A stretch of 41,390 nucleotides of DNA from Acidimicrobiaceae bacterium (GCA_003168075.1 PMTL01000094.1:17126-58515); one strand, 5' to 3'. Positions 9,286 to 17,362 are shown, counted from the first letter of the stretch. The notes: a model not told the origin generated them from the letters alone. Numbers and translations: made by a program.

Positions 9286-9774
9286 TTAGTGCAACGTCTC
9301 AAGTGTACCCACAACGTCCACGCGCCCCTCAGCGCGGCGCAGATCCTCGTCACTGACGAGGTCCTCGCGCAGTTCGCGTAAAGGCACCAACACGAAGTTG
9401 CGTTCGAGCATTCGCGGGTGCGGCACCGTCAACTGCGGCTCGTCACAGTTGACGCCGTCGATCCAGATGATGTCGACGTCCAGGGTGCGCGGACCCCAGT
9501 GGATGTCGCGGGTGCGCTGTGCTGCAGTTTCGGCCTCAGCCACGCGCTCGAGCAACTCGTAAGGAGTGGCACTGGTCGTTACCTCGAGCACGAGGTTCCA
9601 GAAGTCGTCTTGGACGACGCCACCGACCGGCTCGCCGTTGTACACCCGCGACACCCGATGTGGCTCTGCGGCGCTCATGATGGATACGCCCAACGCCAGG
9701 AAGGCACCGCGGTCGCCCAGATTGGTGCCCAATGAGAAATACGCCCGGGTCACGGCTCGCGACGTAGTGTGCAC
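9286..9774 (-). CDS. folK: 2-amino-4-hydroxy-6-hydroxymethyldihydropteridine pyrophosphokinase
   Basis: HPPK transfers pyrophosphate from ATP to 6-hydroxymethyldihydropterin in folate synthesis. In this 162-aa protein the family elements are YFSLGTNLGDR at the N-terminus, PVGGVVQDDFWN, and the signature WGPRTLDVDIIWID, whose two Asp residues bind Mg2+, followed by VPHPRMLERNFVL. Length is typical. It overlaps folB by 25 bp. The ATG at 9774 gives a 12-residue lead before the first strand, and a later start near TRAYFSLG is possible. Confidence 0.95.
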   Translation of the reverse strand: MHTTSRAVTRAYFSLGTNLGDRGAFLALGVSIMSAAEPHRVSRVYNGEPVGGVVQDDFWNLVLEVTTSATPYELLERVAEAETAAQRTRDIHWGPRTLDVDIIWIDGVNCDEPQLTVPHPRMLERNFVLVPLRELREDLVSDEDLRRAEGRVDVVGTLETLH

Positions 9775-10118
9775 GACACCCCGACGGAGCCGACGTCCTG
9801 GGCGACCGGCGGGCGCACCTTACGCACGCGCACGTGCACGGATTCGATGGAGACGTCGAAACTCAGTACCGCCTGGGCCACCCGGTGCGCCAGAGTCTCG
9901 AGCAGGAGGAAGTGCCCCTCGACGACGACGCCTTCGGCCAGGGCGAGCACGTCGGCGTAATTGGTCGTGGCCACGACGTCGTCGCTCACCGCGGCCTCAC
10001 GAAAGGGCCGCTCGAGGTCCAGGTCAATCACCAGCGGCTGTTCGCGTTCGCGCTCTTCGGGCAGAACGCCGACGATGGCCATCACGCGCAGTGCGCGTAG
10101 TTCGATGACGTCGCTCAT
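9750..10118 (-). CDS. folB: Dihydroneopterin aldolase
   Basis: FolB cleaves dihydroneopterin to 6-hydroxymethyldihydropterin and glycolaldehyde. The 122-aa sequence has the T-fold hallmarks: IELRALRVMAIVGVLPEERER at the start, the substrate-binding TTNYADV, Glu in LLETLAHRVA, and the catalytic-loop Lys in VRVRKVRPPV. It overlaps both the phosphatase-like gene upstream (4 bp) and folK downstream (25 bp), in the classical folP-folB-folK order. Confidence 0.95.
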   Translation of the reverse strand: MSDVIELRALRVMAIVGVLPEEREREQPLVIDLDLERPFREAAVSDDVVATTNYADVLALAEGVVVEGHFLLLETLAHRVAQAVLSFDVSIESVHVRVRKVRPPVAQDVGSVGVSCTLRREP

Positions 10119-10627
10119 GATTCCAGGTCCGCCTCGGACTCGGGCAAGCTCATGAGGATCTCGCGGCCCTCGGGGCCGAGCGAGCGTCGAAACAGGCGTT
10201 CGATGAGCGCAATGGAGCCGGGGCCCGTCTCAACCTTCTTCGACCAGACGAGATACCCCGCCAAGACGCCGAGCAGCCGGTCCGACACATCGTCGCTGTG
10301 AAGAAGTACCGCGACGTGCAGACGCATCGAGTTGGCGAGGTCGAGGTAACAGGCTTCGAGCACCTCACGCTGGTGGGGTCCCCCGCGCAGCGCGTAGTGA
10401 CTCGCGCTGAGTCCGTGCTCCACGTAGGTGTCGAGGTTCTGCATCACCGGCAGGATTGACACCACCCGGCCGAATCCCTGGTGCTTGAGCCAGAGCAGTT
10501 CCTCGTCGCGACGCACCCGACGATGCACCGCCGTCGATCCGCCCGGACGCTCGGAGACCGCGAGGATGCCCTTGTAGACCCACGTGAAGCCTCGAGGCTC
10601 GATGCCGGCGGCCCACTTGCCCCTCAC
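10115..10627 (-). CDS. Dual-specificity-phosphatase-like protein with Ser in place of catalytic Cys
   Basis: A 170-aa protein inserted between folP and folB. I do not recognise a named gene. The layout looks like a small protein-tyrosine/dual-specificity phosphatase: RRDEELLWLKHQGFGRVVSILP (~40-60), NLDTYVEHGLSASHYAL (~64-80), then VAVLLHSDDVSDRLLGVLAGYL (~105-125). The last segment fits the P-loop HCX5R and its following helix exactly in spacing: His110, Ser111, five residues, Arg117. Cys is replaced by Ser, and no general-acid Asp is obvious in the ~78-90 loop. It would therefore be a pseudophosphatase or phosphate-binding protein. It overlaps folP and folB by 4 bp each, so it is co-translated with folate enzymes. 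Fold assignment is inference from motif spacing. Confidence 0.6.
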   Translation of the reverse strand: MRGKWAAGIEPRGFTWVYKGILAVSERPGGSTAVHRRVRRDEELLWLKHQGFGRVVSILPVMQNLDTYVEHGLSASHYALRGGPHQREVLEACYLDLANSMRLHVAVLLHSDDVSDRLLGVLAGYLVWSKKVETGPGSIALIERLFRRSLGPEGREILMSLPESEADLES

Positions 10628-11439
10628 GCGACCACCTCCGCAACGGGACGCGTAATGAGTTCGCGAAGTTGTAACGCCACGGGCGCGTCGTGCACGCGGA
10701 TCATCGCGACACCCTCGAGCATCGCCCAGGCTTCGGTGGCGATCGATCCCTCGAGCCGGTCATCCACGTCGAGCACCTCGGGTCCCAGCAGTCCCAAGAA
10801 CCGTTTGCGGCTTGTGCCGATCAACACGCCCGCGTCGTAGCGATTGGCCAGTTCGACGAAGTCGTCGCAGTGAGCGATGAGAGCCAGATTGTGTTCGAGC
10901 GTCTTGCCAAAACCGATGCCCGGGTCGAGCCAGAGCTTCGTCACTCCGGCATCGCTGGCGTGACGAGCCATCTGCTCGAGCTCCGAAAGGACTTCACCGA
11001 CCACATCGTCGTAACGTGGGCTGAGCTGCATGGTCCGGGGCTCGCCTTGGGAGTGCATCGCGACGTAGCCCACGTGCAGGGCCCCGGCGACGTCAATGAG
11101 CGTCCCCGACACGTCATTGACGATGCACGCCCCGGCCCCCACGGCGGCGCGGGCGACGTCGGGCTTGCGGGTATCAATCGAAACGGGGCCGAGCGGCGCC
11201 AGGGCGAGAACGACCGGTACCACTCGCGCGAGTTCCTCCTCGACGGGCACCTCGAGGGCCCCGGGACGCGTCGATTCGCCCCCCACGTCGACGACGTCAC
11301 AACCCATCTCAAACAGCTCGACGCCGCGAGCAATGGACAGGTCGCGTACTTCGGTGCGTGCGGCGGCGAAGAAGGAGTCGGGAGTCACGTTCACGATGCC
11401 CATCACCGACGGACTCAACCGTTCGTGGCTCAACGCCAC
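10624..11439 (-). CDS. folP: Dihydropteroate synthase
   Basis: DHPS joins p-aminobenzoate to hydroxymethyldihydropterin pyrophosphate and is the sulfonamide target. TIM-barrel signatures are all present: [66 protein letters not shown] and MIRVHDAP. The loop usually reading MHM/RG reads [12 protein letters not shown] choose the GTG start at 11439, preceded by AGG at five bases and overlapping folE by 10 bp, giving 271 aa. The open frame extends to 11568, but that part is a shadow of folE. A TTG overlapping the folE stop (TTGA) is an alternative. Confidence 0.95.
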   Translation of the reverse strand: MALSHERLSPSVMGIVNVTPDSFFAAARTEVRDLSIARGVELFEMGCDVVDVGGESTRPGALEVPVEEELARVVPVVLALAPLGPVSIDTRKPDVARAAVGAGACIVNDVSGTLIDVAGALHVGYVAMHSQGEPRTMQLSPRYDDVVGEVLSELEQMARHASDAGVTKLWLDPGIGFGKTLEHNLALIAHCDDFVELANRYDAGVLIGTSRKRFLGLLGPEVLDVDDRLEGSIATEAWAMLEGVAMIRVHDAPVALQLRELITRPVAEVVA

Positions 11440-12011
11440 GTGGACCTGCGTTGGTGAATGTACTGCAGAGCCTCGGACCGGTACGCCGCGTCGTCGCGGA
11501 ACACCCCGCGCACCGCGGAGGTCACCGTCGTGGCGCCGGGCTTTTTGACGCCACGCATTGACATACAAAAATGCTCAGCCTCAATCACGACGATCGAGCC
11601 GCGTGGTTGCATAACGCGCTCCATGGCCTCGACGATCTGGGTGGTCATTCGCTCTTGGACCTGCAGGCGTCGGGCGTAGCCCTCGACGAGGCGCGCCATC
11701 TTCGAGAGACCCGTGATGCGCCCCTCGGGTCCCGGCAGATACGCCACGTGCGCCAGTCCGGTGAAGGGCACCAGGTGGTGCTCACACAGCGACGCGAAGG
11801 GAATGTCGCGGACCATCACCATCTCGTCGTGACCCTCTTCGAAAGTCACCATCAAGTGCTCGCCGGGGTCGGTGTCAAAACCCTCAAAGAGTTCGGCGTA
11901 CATGTCGGCGACGCGCCGGGGCGTCTCGACGAGTCCGGGGCGCTGCGGGTCCTCGCCAATAGCAGCGAGCAGCTCGCGAATGAGACCCTCGACCCGAACA
12001 CGGTCGACCAC
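11430..12011 (-). CDS. folE: GTP cyclohydrolase I (zinc-dependent, type IA)
   Basis: FolE converts GTP to dihydroneopterin triphosphate, the first folate step. This 193-aa GCYH-IA has all zinc ligands: Cys and His in LCEHHLVPF and the second Cys in [14 protein letters not shown]. It also has [13 protein letters not shown] near the N-terminus, [20 protein letters not shown], and ends as the family does. The start is GTG with a GAGGTG Shine-Dalgarno five bases upstream, lying in the last codons of hpt. Because the enzyme needs zinc and sits downstream of the znu genes, shared zinc control is worth noting. This is inference. Confidence 0.97.
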   Translation of the reverse strand: MVDRVRVEGLIRELLAAIGEDPQRPGLVETPRRVADMYAELFEGFDTDPGEHLMVTFEEGHDEMVMVRDIPFASLCEHHLVPFTGLAHVAYLPGPEGRITGLSKMARLVEGYARRLQVQERMTTQIVEAMERVMQPRGSIVVIEAEHFCMSMRGVKKPGATTVTSAVRGVFRDDAAYRSEALQYIHQRRSTWR

Positions 12012-12013
12012 GT

Positions 12014-12583
12014 CTACACCTCGCCAGTGAAGTTGTAAATCGCGTCCAGGTTGCGATATTTCTCATTCACGTCGAGGCCGTAGCCCACCACAAAATCCGC
12101 CGGGATCGTAAAGCCCACGTACTTGAGTGACTGCTCGACGCGCTGCTCGCCCTCCTTGAGGAGCAAAGCACACACCTCGAGGCTGCGCGGATTGCGTGCG
12201 CCGAGATACTGGCGCAGGTAGTTAAGTGTCAGGCCCGAGTCCACCACGTCCTCGACGATGATGACGTCGCGATTGAGCAGGTCCACGTCGAGGTCCTTGA
12301 CGATGCGCACCACGCCGCTCGTCTTGGTGGCGGCGCCGTAGGACGAGACGGCCATGAAGTCGATCTCGACGGGCAATTCGATGGCGCGCATGAGGTCCGA
12401 CATGAAAGTGAGCGCACCCTTGAGGACGCACACCAGGAGCGGCGGGCGCCCGGTGTAGTCCCGGGTCACCTGGCGACCGAGTTCTGCGACGCGGTCGGCA
12501 ATCTCCTTAGCCGAGACCGCCACCTCGCCGAGGTCGTGCAGCGCCCAGTGGGCCGTAAAATCATCGCGAGAAAGTGAACCCAT
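12014..12583 (-). CDS. hpt: Hypoxanthine phosphoribosyltransferase
   Basis: Hpt salvages hypoxanthine/guanine with PRPP to IMP/GMP. The 189-aa protein has the flexible-loop region [15 protein letters not shown], the PRPP-binding signature [14 protein letters not shown], and the purine-binding C-terminal part [19 protein letters not shown]. It lies between tilS (24-nt gap) and folE (2-nt gap). In mycobacteria and Streptomyces ftsH usually follows hpt, and it is absent here. The ATG start has only a weak Shine-Dalgarno. A TACGCT hexamer eight bases upstream could supply an internal promoter. Confidence 0.96.
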   Translation of the reverse strand: MGSLSRDDFTAHWALHDLGEVAVSAKEIADRVAELGRQVTRDYTGRPPLLVCVLKGALTFMSDLMRAIELPVEIDFMAVSSYGAATKTSGVVRIVKDLDVDLLNRDVIIVEDVVDSGLTLNYLRQYLGARNPRSLEVCALLLKEGEQRVEQSLKYVGFTIPADFVVGYGLDVNEKYRNLDAIYNFTGEV

Positions 12584-12607
12584 GCTTCGACAGCGTAGTG
12601 GAGTGCC

Positions 12608-13486
12608 TCACTCGAGAGTGAGGCGTTGGGCGCGACGAGAGAGGCGTCGTCCGCCGCTAAGTTCACACGCCACCGCCTCGCCGCGCACCACGCTCAGCGC
12701 GCGCGCGACCTCGTCGGCCGAGGGCGGGTAGGTCTCATCGTGCTCGGTTCGCGTCGCCAGTCGCACTCGCAGCCACCGCGTGAGTCGCGCACTCGGCCAG
12801 GTCACCAGTTCGCGACAGTTGGCGTCACCCAGCGCCAGATCCACGTCGGCCCGCGCCAGCTCATCGAGCCAGGAGCGGTCCTCGAAGAGCACGCGGGCCT
12901 GGCGCGCCAATAGCGGCACGACGTCACGCTCGGCCACGTCGTTCATGATCGGCAGCAGTTCGTGCCGTACTCGATTGCGACGATGGGCCGACGAATCGTT
13001 GGTCTCGTCGTAGCGTGGTTCGAGGCCGGAGTCGGCGACCAAGTAGTGCAGATCACGTCGGCGCACGTTGCGCAGCGGTTTCGTGGCGTCGCCCACCATG
13101 GGGCTGAGGCCCTCGAGGCCGCCTCCACGCATCACGTTGAGCAACACGGTCTCGGCGAGGTCATCCATCGTGTGACCGGTGAGCGCTCCCGCGGGCAGCA
13201 CTCGTCGACGTGCGGCGCGCGCGCGCGCCTCGAAGTTCCCCTCGACACCAGTGAAAAACACGTCGTGGACAAGGCAGGGCACCGCGAAACGTTCCGCTAC
13301 CTCGACGACAAATTGGGCGTCCTCAGTACTGGTGAGGCGCACGTGGTGGTCGACGTGATGCACCGTCACCCGCAGACCGCGATCGAGGGCCAGCACGAGC
13401 AGACCGAGTGAGTCCGGACCGCCCGATACCGCGAGATCCACCGACGTGCCCGGCTTAGGGAAGTCGCAGTCCTCGAGGAGGTTCAC
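12608..13486 (-). CDS. tilS: tRNA(Ile)-lysidine synthase
   Basis: TilS modifies C34 of tRNA-Ile(CAU) to lysidine so that it reads AUA. The 292-aa protein is the short form. The N-terminal N-type ATP pyrophosphatase P-loop is AVSGGPDSLGLL, followed by VHHVDHHVR, the GHTMDDLAETVLLNVMRGGG motif, and the RRNRVRHELLP motif typical of TilS. The C-terminal TilS-C domain found in longer homologues is reduced. It follows the second permease by 9 nt and precedes hpt, the standard tilS-hpt order. The start is GTG. Confidence 0.94.
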   Translation of the reverse strand: MNLLEDCDFPKPGTSVDLAVSGGPDSLGLLVLALDRGLRVTVHHVDHHVRLTSTEDAQFVVEVAERFAVPCLVHDVFFTGVEGNFEARARAARRRVLPAGALTGHTMDDLAETVLLNVMRGGGLEGLSPMVGDATKPLRNVRRRDLHYLVADSGLEPRYDETNDSSAHRRNRVRHELLPIMNDVAERDVVPLLARQARVLFEDRSWLDELARADVDLALGDANCRELVTWPSARLTRWLRVRLATRTEHDETYPPSADEVARALSVVRGEAVACELSGGRRLSRRAQRLTLE

Positions 13487-13495
13487 GAAGTCAGG

Positions 13496-14287
13496 TTACG
13501 CACGCGAACGGTGCAGCAGCGTCGCGACGCGCGCGACGACGTAGACGACCGCACTCAGCACCCCGACGAAGAAGCCCACCGGCAAGTTCGTCTGATACGA
13601 CGCTGCGACGGACACCCACAGTGTGCCGACCGCCAACACCATCGACAACACGAGGGCCTGGAACGGTCGACGCACCAGCAACCGAGCGGCCGCCGGGGGG
13701 CCCACCGTCAACGAGAACGTCAACAGCGCCCCCACCACCGGCACGGTGAGCGCCGAGCCAATTGCCAACGTGAGCATGAAGCCCATCTCGAGCACCGTGG
13801 GATTGAGACCGCGCGCGGCCGCGAGGTCCGGCGCGGCGGCGCTGAAGAGTAACGGGCGGTACATCACCGCCAGGGCGAGCGCGCACCCGAGGCTGAGGAT
13901 CACCACCGGAGTGATCGACGACGTGCCCACTCCGAGAATCTCACCAAAGAGCAACGCGTCGACTTGCGGTTCATAGGCCGCACTTAATGACAGGAACGCC
14001 GCACCGAGCGCGAGCATCATCACGAGCGCCATGGCGGTCGCCACGTCGCTGCGGCGCCCTCGCGATGCGCCAATACCGATCCCAGCGACTACCGCGAAAG
14101 TGACGAGGCCCGCCAAGGGGGTGACCCCCACCAGCGTGGCTCCCGCCGCGCCAGCGAAGGCGCCATTGGGAATCGCGTGCGCCGCGAAGGACGAGCCGCG
14201 CATCACGACAAAGAAGCCCGTCGCTCCCGCGAGCAGCGCCACCACGGTACCGACGATCCAGGCGTTGGTCATGAAACTCGAAAACAT
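13496..14287 (-). CDS. Metal ABC transporter permease (ZnuB/MntB family), second
   Basis: A 263-aa ABC-3 family integral membrane protein with about eight hydrophobic segments. Typical family elements are GFFVVMRGSSFAAHAIPNGAF near the N-terminus and GALLTFSLTVGPPAAARLL, the conserved Gly-Pro-Pro segment contacting the ATPase, near residue 188-205. The ATG start overlaps the stop of the other permease by one base (TGATG). The frame is open upstream to 14704, but that extension is a shadow of the neighbouring permease. Two different permeases with one ATPase suggest a heterodimeric channel. Confidence 0.92.
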   Translation of the reverse strand: MFSSFMTNAWIVGTVVALLAGATGFFVVMRGSSFAAHAIPNGAFAGAAGATLVGVTPLAGLVTFAVVAGIGIGASRGRRSDVATAMALVMMLALGAAFLSLSAAYEPQVDALLFGEILGVGTSSITPVVILSLGCALALAVMYRPLLFSAAAPDLAAARGLNPTVLEMGFMLTLAIGSALTVPVVGALLTFSLTVGPPAAARLLVRRPFQALVLSMVLAVGTLWVSVAASYQTNLPVGFFVGVLSAVVYVVARVATLLHRSRA

Positions 14288-15159
14288 CACGCGCTCGATT
14301 TTCGCGTCGTCAGGCGACGGACAAGGCTCGCGACGACGAACTCCGCGACCACGAGGGCGACCACGCAGAAGCTGACCGGCAACGCGCGATGCGACGGCCA
14401 CCAGTAATAACTGTCGTAGGACACGACGACCCCGACGAGAACCGCCGCCACCCCGAAGGTCGCCGCCACCACCAACGTCATCGACATACGCCGACCCAGT
14501 CGCAACGCGGCCGCTGGTGGACCAATCAGCAGCGCCGTCGAGAGAACCGCACCGATCACGATGGCCGAGAGTCCGACGGTGACCGCCATCAACAAGGTGT
14601 AGCAGAGTGCCAGGCGCGTGACCGACACGCCGCGCGCCGCCGCCGCGTCGGAACTGAGCGAGGCGAAGAGCAACGGTCGACCTATCACCGCCAGCGCCAG
14701 ACACACGAGCACACTGAGGGCCAGCACGACCAGGAATGTCGGAGCCGACACGCTAAAGAGTGAACCGAAGAGGATGAGCTGGGTCGAGCCGGTGCTCGAC
14801 GAATTGAGCGTAATGAGGTACAAGAACAGGGCTGACAGCCCGGTGGCGGCCCCGAGGACCACGCCGGTGGCGACGTCGCGCTGGCGCACGCGCTCCACTC
14901 CCACCGCCTCCATGGCCCCCGCTCCCACCAGCGCCCCCACGACAAAACCAGCCAAGGGAGAGAATCCCAACGCGTTCGATCCCGCTCCGCCCGAGAGGGC
15001 GACGTCCGCGAGCGCGTGTCCGGCGAAGGACTGCCCGCGAATCACGGTGAAGAGCCCGACCATCGCCGAGACAATCGCCACCACCGCACCGACGCCGACG
15101 CCGGTGCGCACGGCGGCGTTGGACCAGAGTCCGGGTTCGACGAGCCAGTGCACGCTCAC
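14287..15159 (-). CDS. Metal ABC transporter permease (ZnuB/MntB family), first
   Basis: A 290-aa ABC-3 family permease with around eight transmembrane helices. It has VGLFTVIRGQSFAGHALADVALSG near the N-terminus and VIGAVLSTALLIGPPAAALRL in the C-terminal half, matching its partner encoded next. Length is in the family's range. It is coupled by a 4-bp overlap to the ATPase gene and by a 1-bp overlap to the second permease. Metal choice (zinc or manganese) cannot be read from the permease. Confidence 0.92.
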   Translation of the reverse strand: MSVHWLVEPGLWSNAAVRTGVGVGAVVAIVSAMVGLFTVIRGQSFAGHALADVALSGGAGSNALGFSPLAGFVVGALVGAGAMEAVGVERVRQRDVATGVVLGAATGLSALFLYLITLNSSSTGSTQLILFGSLFSVSAPTFLVVLALSVLVCLALAVIGRPLLFASLSSDAAAARGVSVTRLALCYTLLMAVTVGLSAIVIGAVLSTALLIGPPAAALRLGRRMSMTLVVAATFGVAAVLVGVVVSYDSYYWWPSHRALPVSFCVVALVVAEFVVASLVRRLTTRKSSA

Positions 15160-15965
15160 TCCACCACGAGGTCGGGGTGTTCGGCGACGGGACCAGTCGA
15201 GACGTCGCCGGTAATAACCAGTACGCGTCCGTGCACGCGAATGACGTCGACGTGGTGACCGTAGAGCTGGCTCAAGACGTCGGGCCGAACGACATCGTCG
15301 GTCGGCCCGCTCGCCACGTGAGCGTTAGCGATGTAGATCACGCGGTCCATGACACCGAGCAGTGAATTGATCTCGTGAGCCGACAGCAGAATCGCCACGT
15401 GCTGGCGATCGCGCACCCGCGCGAGGAGCTGCACGATGTCCGAGGTGGCACCCGGATCGAGGTTCGCCAGTGGCTCGTCGAGAAGTAGCAGCTCCGGGCG
15501 ACTCACCAGCGCGTGGGCCAACAGGACCCGCTGGAGTTCACCGCCCGAGAGGGCTCCGATGCGTCGTTCGCCCAGTTCACTCGCCTCCACCGCGTCGAGC
15601 ATCTCTTCCACGCGCTCCCACGTCTGTCGCGTGCGTCGGTGCAACCCGTAGCGGTGTCCGTCGTCGCCCAGCGCCACGAAATCGCGCACGCGCAGCGGCA
15701 CGTCGACGTCGAGGACGACCTTCTGGGGCACGTAACCCACCCGACGCAAATCGCGCGCGTCGCCGGGCCACGATACCTCTCCCCTGCTCGGACTGATCAG
15801 TCCGAGCATCATGCGCAGCAGCGTCGTCTTGCCCGCTCCGTTGGACCCGATGAGCCCCGTGAATTCTCCCGCGTCAATATGGAAATTGACGTTGGTGAGG
15901 ACCCGCTGCCCCGCGAGTTCGACGTCGACTCCCTGCACATCGACGATGACGGCGTTCTCACTCAC
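15156..15965 (-). CDS. Metal ABC transporter ATP-binding protein (ZnuC-like)
   Basis: A 269-aa ABC ATPase that powers metal import. Walker A is GSNGAGKTTLLR (~38-50), the Q-loop lies in YVPQKVVLDVDVPLRV, the ABC signature is LSGGELQRVLLA, Walker B is LLLLDEPLANLD, and the H-loop is ILLSAHEINS. The family's switch to PLRVRDFVALG after the Q-loop is typical of the manganese/zinc subfamily. It overlaps znuA and the first permease by 4 bp each. Confidence 0.94.
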   Translation of the reverse strand: MSENAVIVDVQGVDVELAGQRVLTNVNFHIDAGEFTGLIGSNGAGKTTLLRMMLGLISPSRGEVSWPGDARDLRRVGYVPQKVVLDVDVPLRVRDFVALGDDGHRYGLHRRTRQTWERVEEMLDAVEASELGERRIGALSGGELQRVLLAHALVSRPELLLLDEPLANLDPGATSDIVQLLARVRDRQHVAILLSAHEINSLLGVMDRVIYIANAHVASGPTDDVVRPDVLSQLYGHHVDVIRVHGRVLVITGDVSTGPVAEHPDLVVE

Positions 15966-16909
15966 GAGATGCTCGCGGTGGAGGTTCCGTGTGCGAGCGC
16001 GGCGTCAATGGCCGCGATCTCGTCGACCATCCACGTCTGTACGTGCAGTCCGGTAGGCATCGTTTCGTAGACGGCGACGGTGGGCACGTGGTCCCGGGTG
16101 GCCAGATTGATGAGAGCCAGCGTCACCGGACTCGACACTTGGGCGTTGAAACACAGCGCGGTGACCGCGTGACGGTTGAGCAGATTCTGCTGGGTCACGA
16201 TGTCCTCGGGCGAGGGATCGATGCCGTTCATCACGTCGGCCTCGAATCGAAAGGGGGTGCGAATCTGAAGGCCCATTGCCTGGAGCAAGTAGTCCGCCAC
16301 TGGCTCGGTCGTGGCCACCGCTCGGCCGCCGTAGCGAAGTCGTGCCGCCGAAATCGCGGACGTGACGCTACGCCAACCGCTCATGAAGGCCGCGTCGCGG
16401 GACCGAAAATACGCCGCGTGCTTCGGCGCGATCTTCGCCAATGCATTGGTCACGAAAGTTGCCACCGATGGCATCGTGCTTGGCGAATACCAGAAGTGCG
16501 GATTGGCGGCCGACACCTGGTCTCTCAGTTGGGCCACCACCAGCACCATTCTCTTTGACGACGGCGACGCTGACTCCAGCTGAGTCATGAAGGTGTCGTA
16601 TCCCGCCCCGTTCTGCACGATGATCCGCGCACCGGCTACGGCCCGCGCGACGCTCGGGCTGGCCTCGAAATTGTGCGGGTCGGTATTGGGATTGCTCACC
16701 ACCGAGGTGACGTGTACGTACGAACCGCCAATTTGGGTGAGCACGTCGCCGTACTGGTTCTCCGCGCCCACCACGTCGATGACACCCGGTGACGTGTGCT
16801 GCGACGTGCAGCCCGCCAATATGAGTGATCCCAGGGCGAGCGATCCCAGGGCGAGGACGCTAATTGTCGCGGTCGAGCGCCGCCGACGCCGAGTCTTCTT
16901 TAGAATCAT
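15962..16909 (-). CDS. Metal ABC transporter substrate-binding lipoprotein (ZnuA/PsaA family)
   Basis: A cluster A-I solute-binding protein. From the ATG at 16909 it has Lys/Arg-rich residues 3-11, a hydrophobic stretch and a lipobox LAGC with Cys34, so it is a membrane-anchored lipoprotein (315 aa). Probable metal ligands are His79 (DPHNFEAS), His138 (ANPHFW) and Glu202 (TTEPVADYL). The third ligand is Glu, as in manganese-binding PsaA/MntC, not the His of ZnuA. No His-rich loop is present. The adjacent regulator is Zur-like, so zinc remains likely. The start codon lies inside a palindrome and 7 nt after a TAAGGT -10. The frame is open to 17059, but that part is antisense to zur. Confidence 0.9.
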   Translation of the reverse strand: MILKKTRRRRRSTATISVLALGSLALGSLILAGCTSQHTSPGVIDVVGAENQYGDVLTQIGGSYVHVTSVVSNPNTDPHNFEASPSVARAVAGARIIVQNGAGYDTFMTQLESASPSSKRMVLVVAQLRDQVSAANPHFWYSPSTMPSVATFVTNALAKIAPKHAAYFRSRDAAFMSGWRSVTSAISAARLRYGGRAVATTEPVADYLLQAMGLQIRTPFRFEADVMNGIDPSPEDIVTQQNLLNRHAVTALCFNAQVSSPVTLALINLATRDHVPTVAVYETMPTGLHVQTWMVDEIAAIDAALAHGTSTASIS

Positions 16910-16936
16910 TCTTGATACCTTAGCCGGAATCATTCC
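16902..16936. promoter_or_regulatory. Two tandem palindromes, candidate Zur operators in the znuA-zur region
   Basis: AGAATCATTCT (16902-16912) and GGAATCATTCC (16926-16936) are both perfect palindromes around a single central base. Their centres are exactly 24 bp apart. They resemble the 7-1-7 layout of Fur-family boxes with a GAATnATTC core. The first covers the znuA start codon, and the second lies in the spacer of the znuA promoter. Binding by the adjacent Zur is inference. Confidence 0.6.
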
Positions 16937-16939
16937 AAT
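16912..16939 (+). promoter_or_regulatory. Candidate zur promoter (leaderless)
   Basis: On the plus strand TTGATA (16912-16917), 16 bases and TCCAAT (16934-16939) precede the ATG at 16946 by 6 bases. It overlaps the divergent znuA promoter and both palindromes. The -10 is imperfect. Confidence 0.35.
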
Positions 16940-16945
16940 CAACAA
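16917..16945 (-). promoter_or_regulatory. Candidate znuA promoter (leaderless)
   Basis: On the minus strand TTGTTG (16945-16940), a 17-base spacer and TAAGGT (16922-16917) form a -35/-10 pair. The znuA ATG begins 7 bases after the -10, so the mRNA would be leaderless. The GGAATCATTCC palindrome fills the spacer, an ideal position for repression. Confidence 0.5.
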
Positions 16946-17362
16946 ATGGTTCGCGACTACGCTGGACCCATGGTCACGACCCGCAACACTACCCAGCGCC
17001 GCGAGGTTCTGCGCGCTCTCGAACGGGTTCAGGGCTTCGTGAGCGCCCAGGATTTGCACGATCTGATCGTCGACGACGGCGGCGAGGTGGCCCTAGCGAC
17101 GGTGTACAGCCAGTTGAAGAAACTCTCCGACGGCCACGTGGTCGACGTCGTCATGACCGACCGCGGCGAGTCGCTCTACCGGCGCTGTGTGGACGATTCA
17201 CACCACCATCACTTGGCCTGTCGTACCTGCGGCGCCACCGTTGAGGTCGACGCTCCGGAACTCGAGCGTTGGGCCCACGACATCGCCGAGCGCTTCGGGT
17301 ACGCCGATCTGCACCACGTCTTGGAACTGAACGGAACCTGCCCCTCGTGCCAGTCACGCTGA
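16946..17362 (+). CDS. zur: Fur-family zinc uptake regulator Zur
   Basis: A 138-aa Fur-family repressor. An N-terminal winged helix (TTQRREVLRALE ... LATVYSQLKKLSDGHVV) is followed by the dimer/metal domain GESLYRRCVDDSHHHHLACRTCGATVEV and the C-terminal CPSC. The two Cys pairs (CRTC, CPSC) form the structural zinc site, and the YRRC...HHHH segment provides the sensory site. The GES.YRRC...HHHHL.CR.CG.T.EV stretch matches mycobacterial Zur (FurB) closely, more than Fur or PerR. The start could be ATG 16946 (leaderless fit) or ATG 16970, which aligns better with family length. It is divergent from the metal transporter and probably co-transcribed with pgeF-murL-murD2. Confidence 0.9.
   Translation: MVRDYAGPMVTTRNTTQRREVLRALERVQGFVSAQDLHDLIVDDGGEVALATVYSQLKKLSDGHVVDVVMTDRGESLYRRCVDDSHHHHLACRTCGATVEVDAPELERWAHDIAERFGYADLHHVLELNGTCPSCQSR

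Noticed and set aside
14288-14704. N-terminal extension of the second permease
   Set aside because: It is antiphase coding of the first permease, without membrane character.
16902-16936. DtxR/IdeR iron box
   Set aside because: The palindromes do not match the TTAGGTTAGGCTAACCTAA pattern, and the neighbour is Zur-like.
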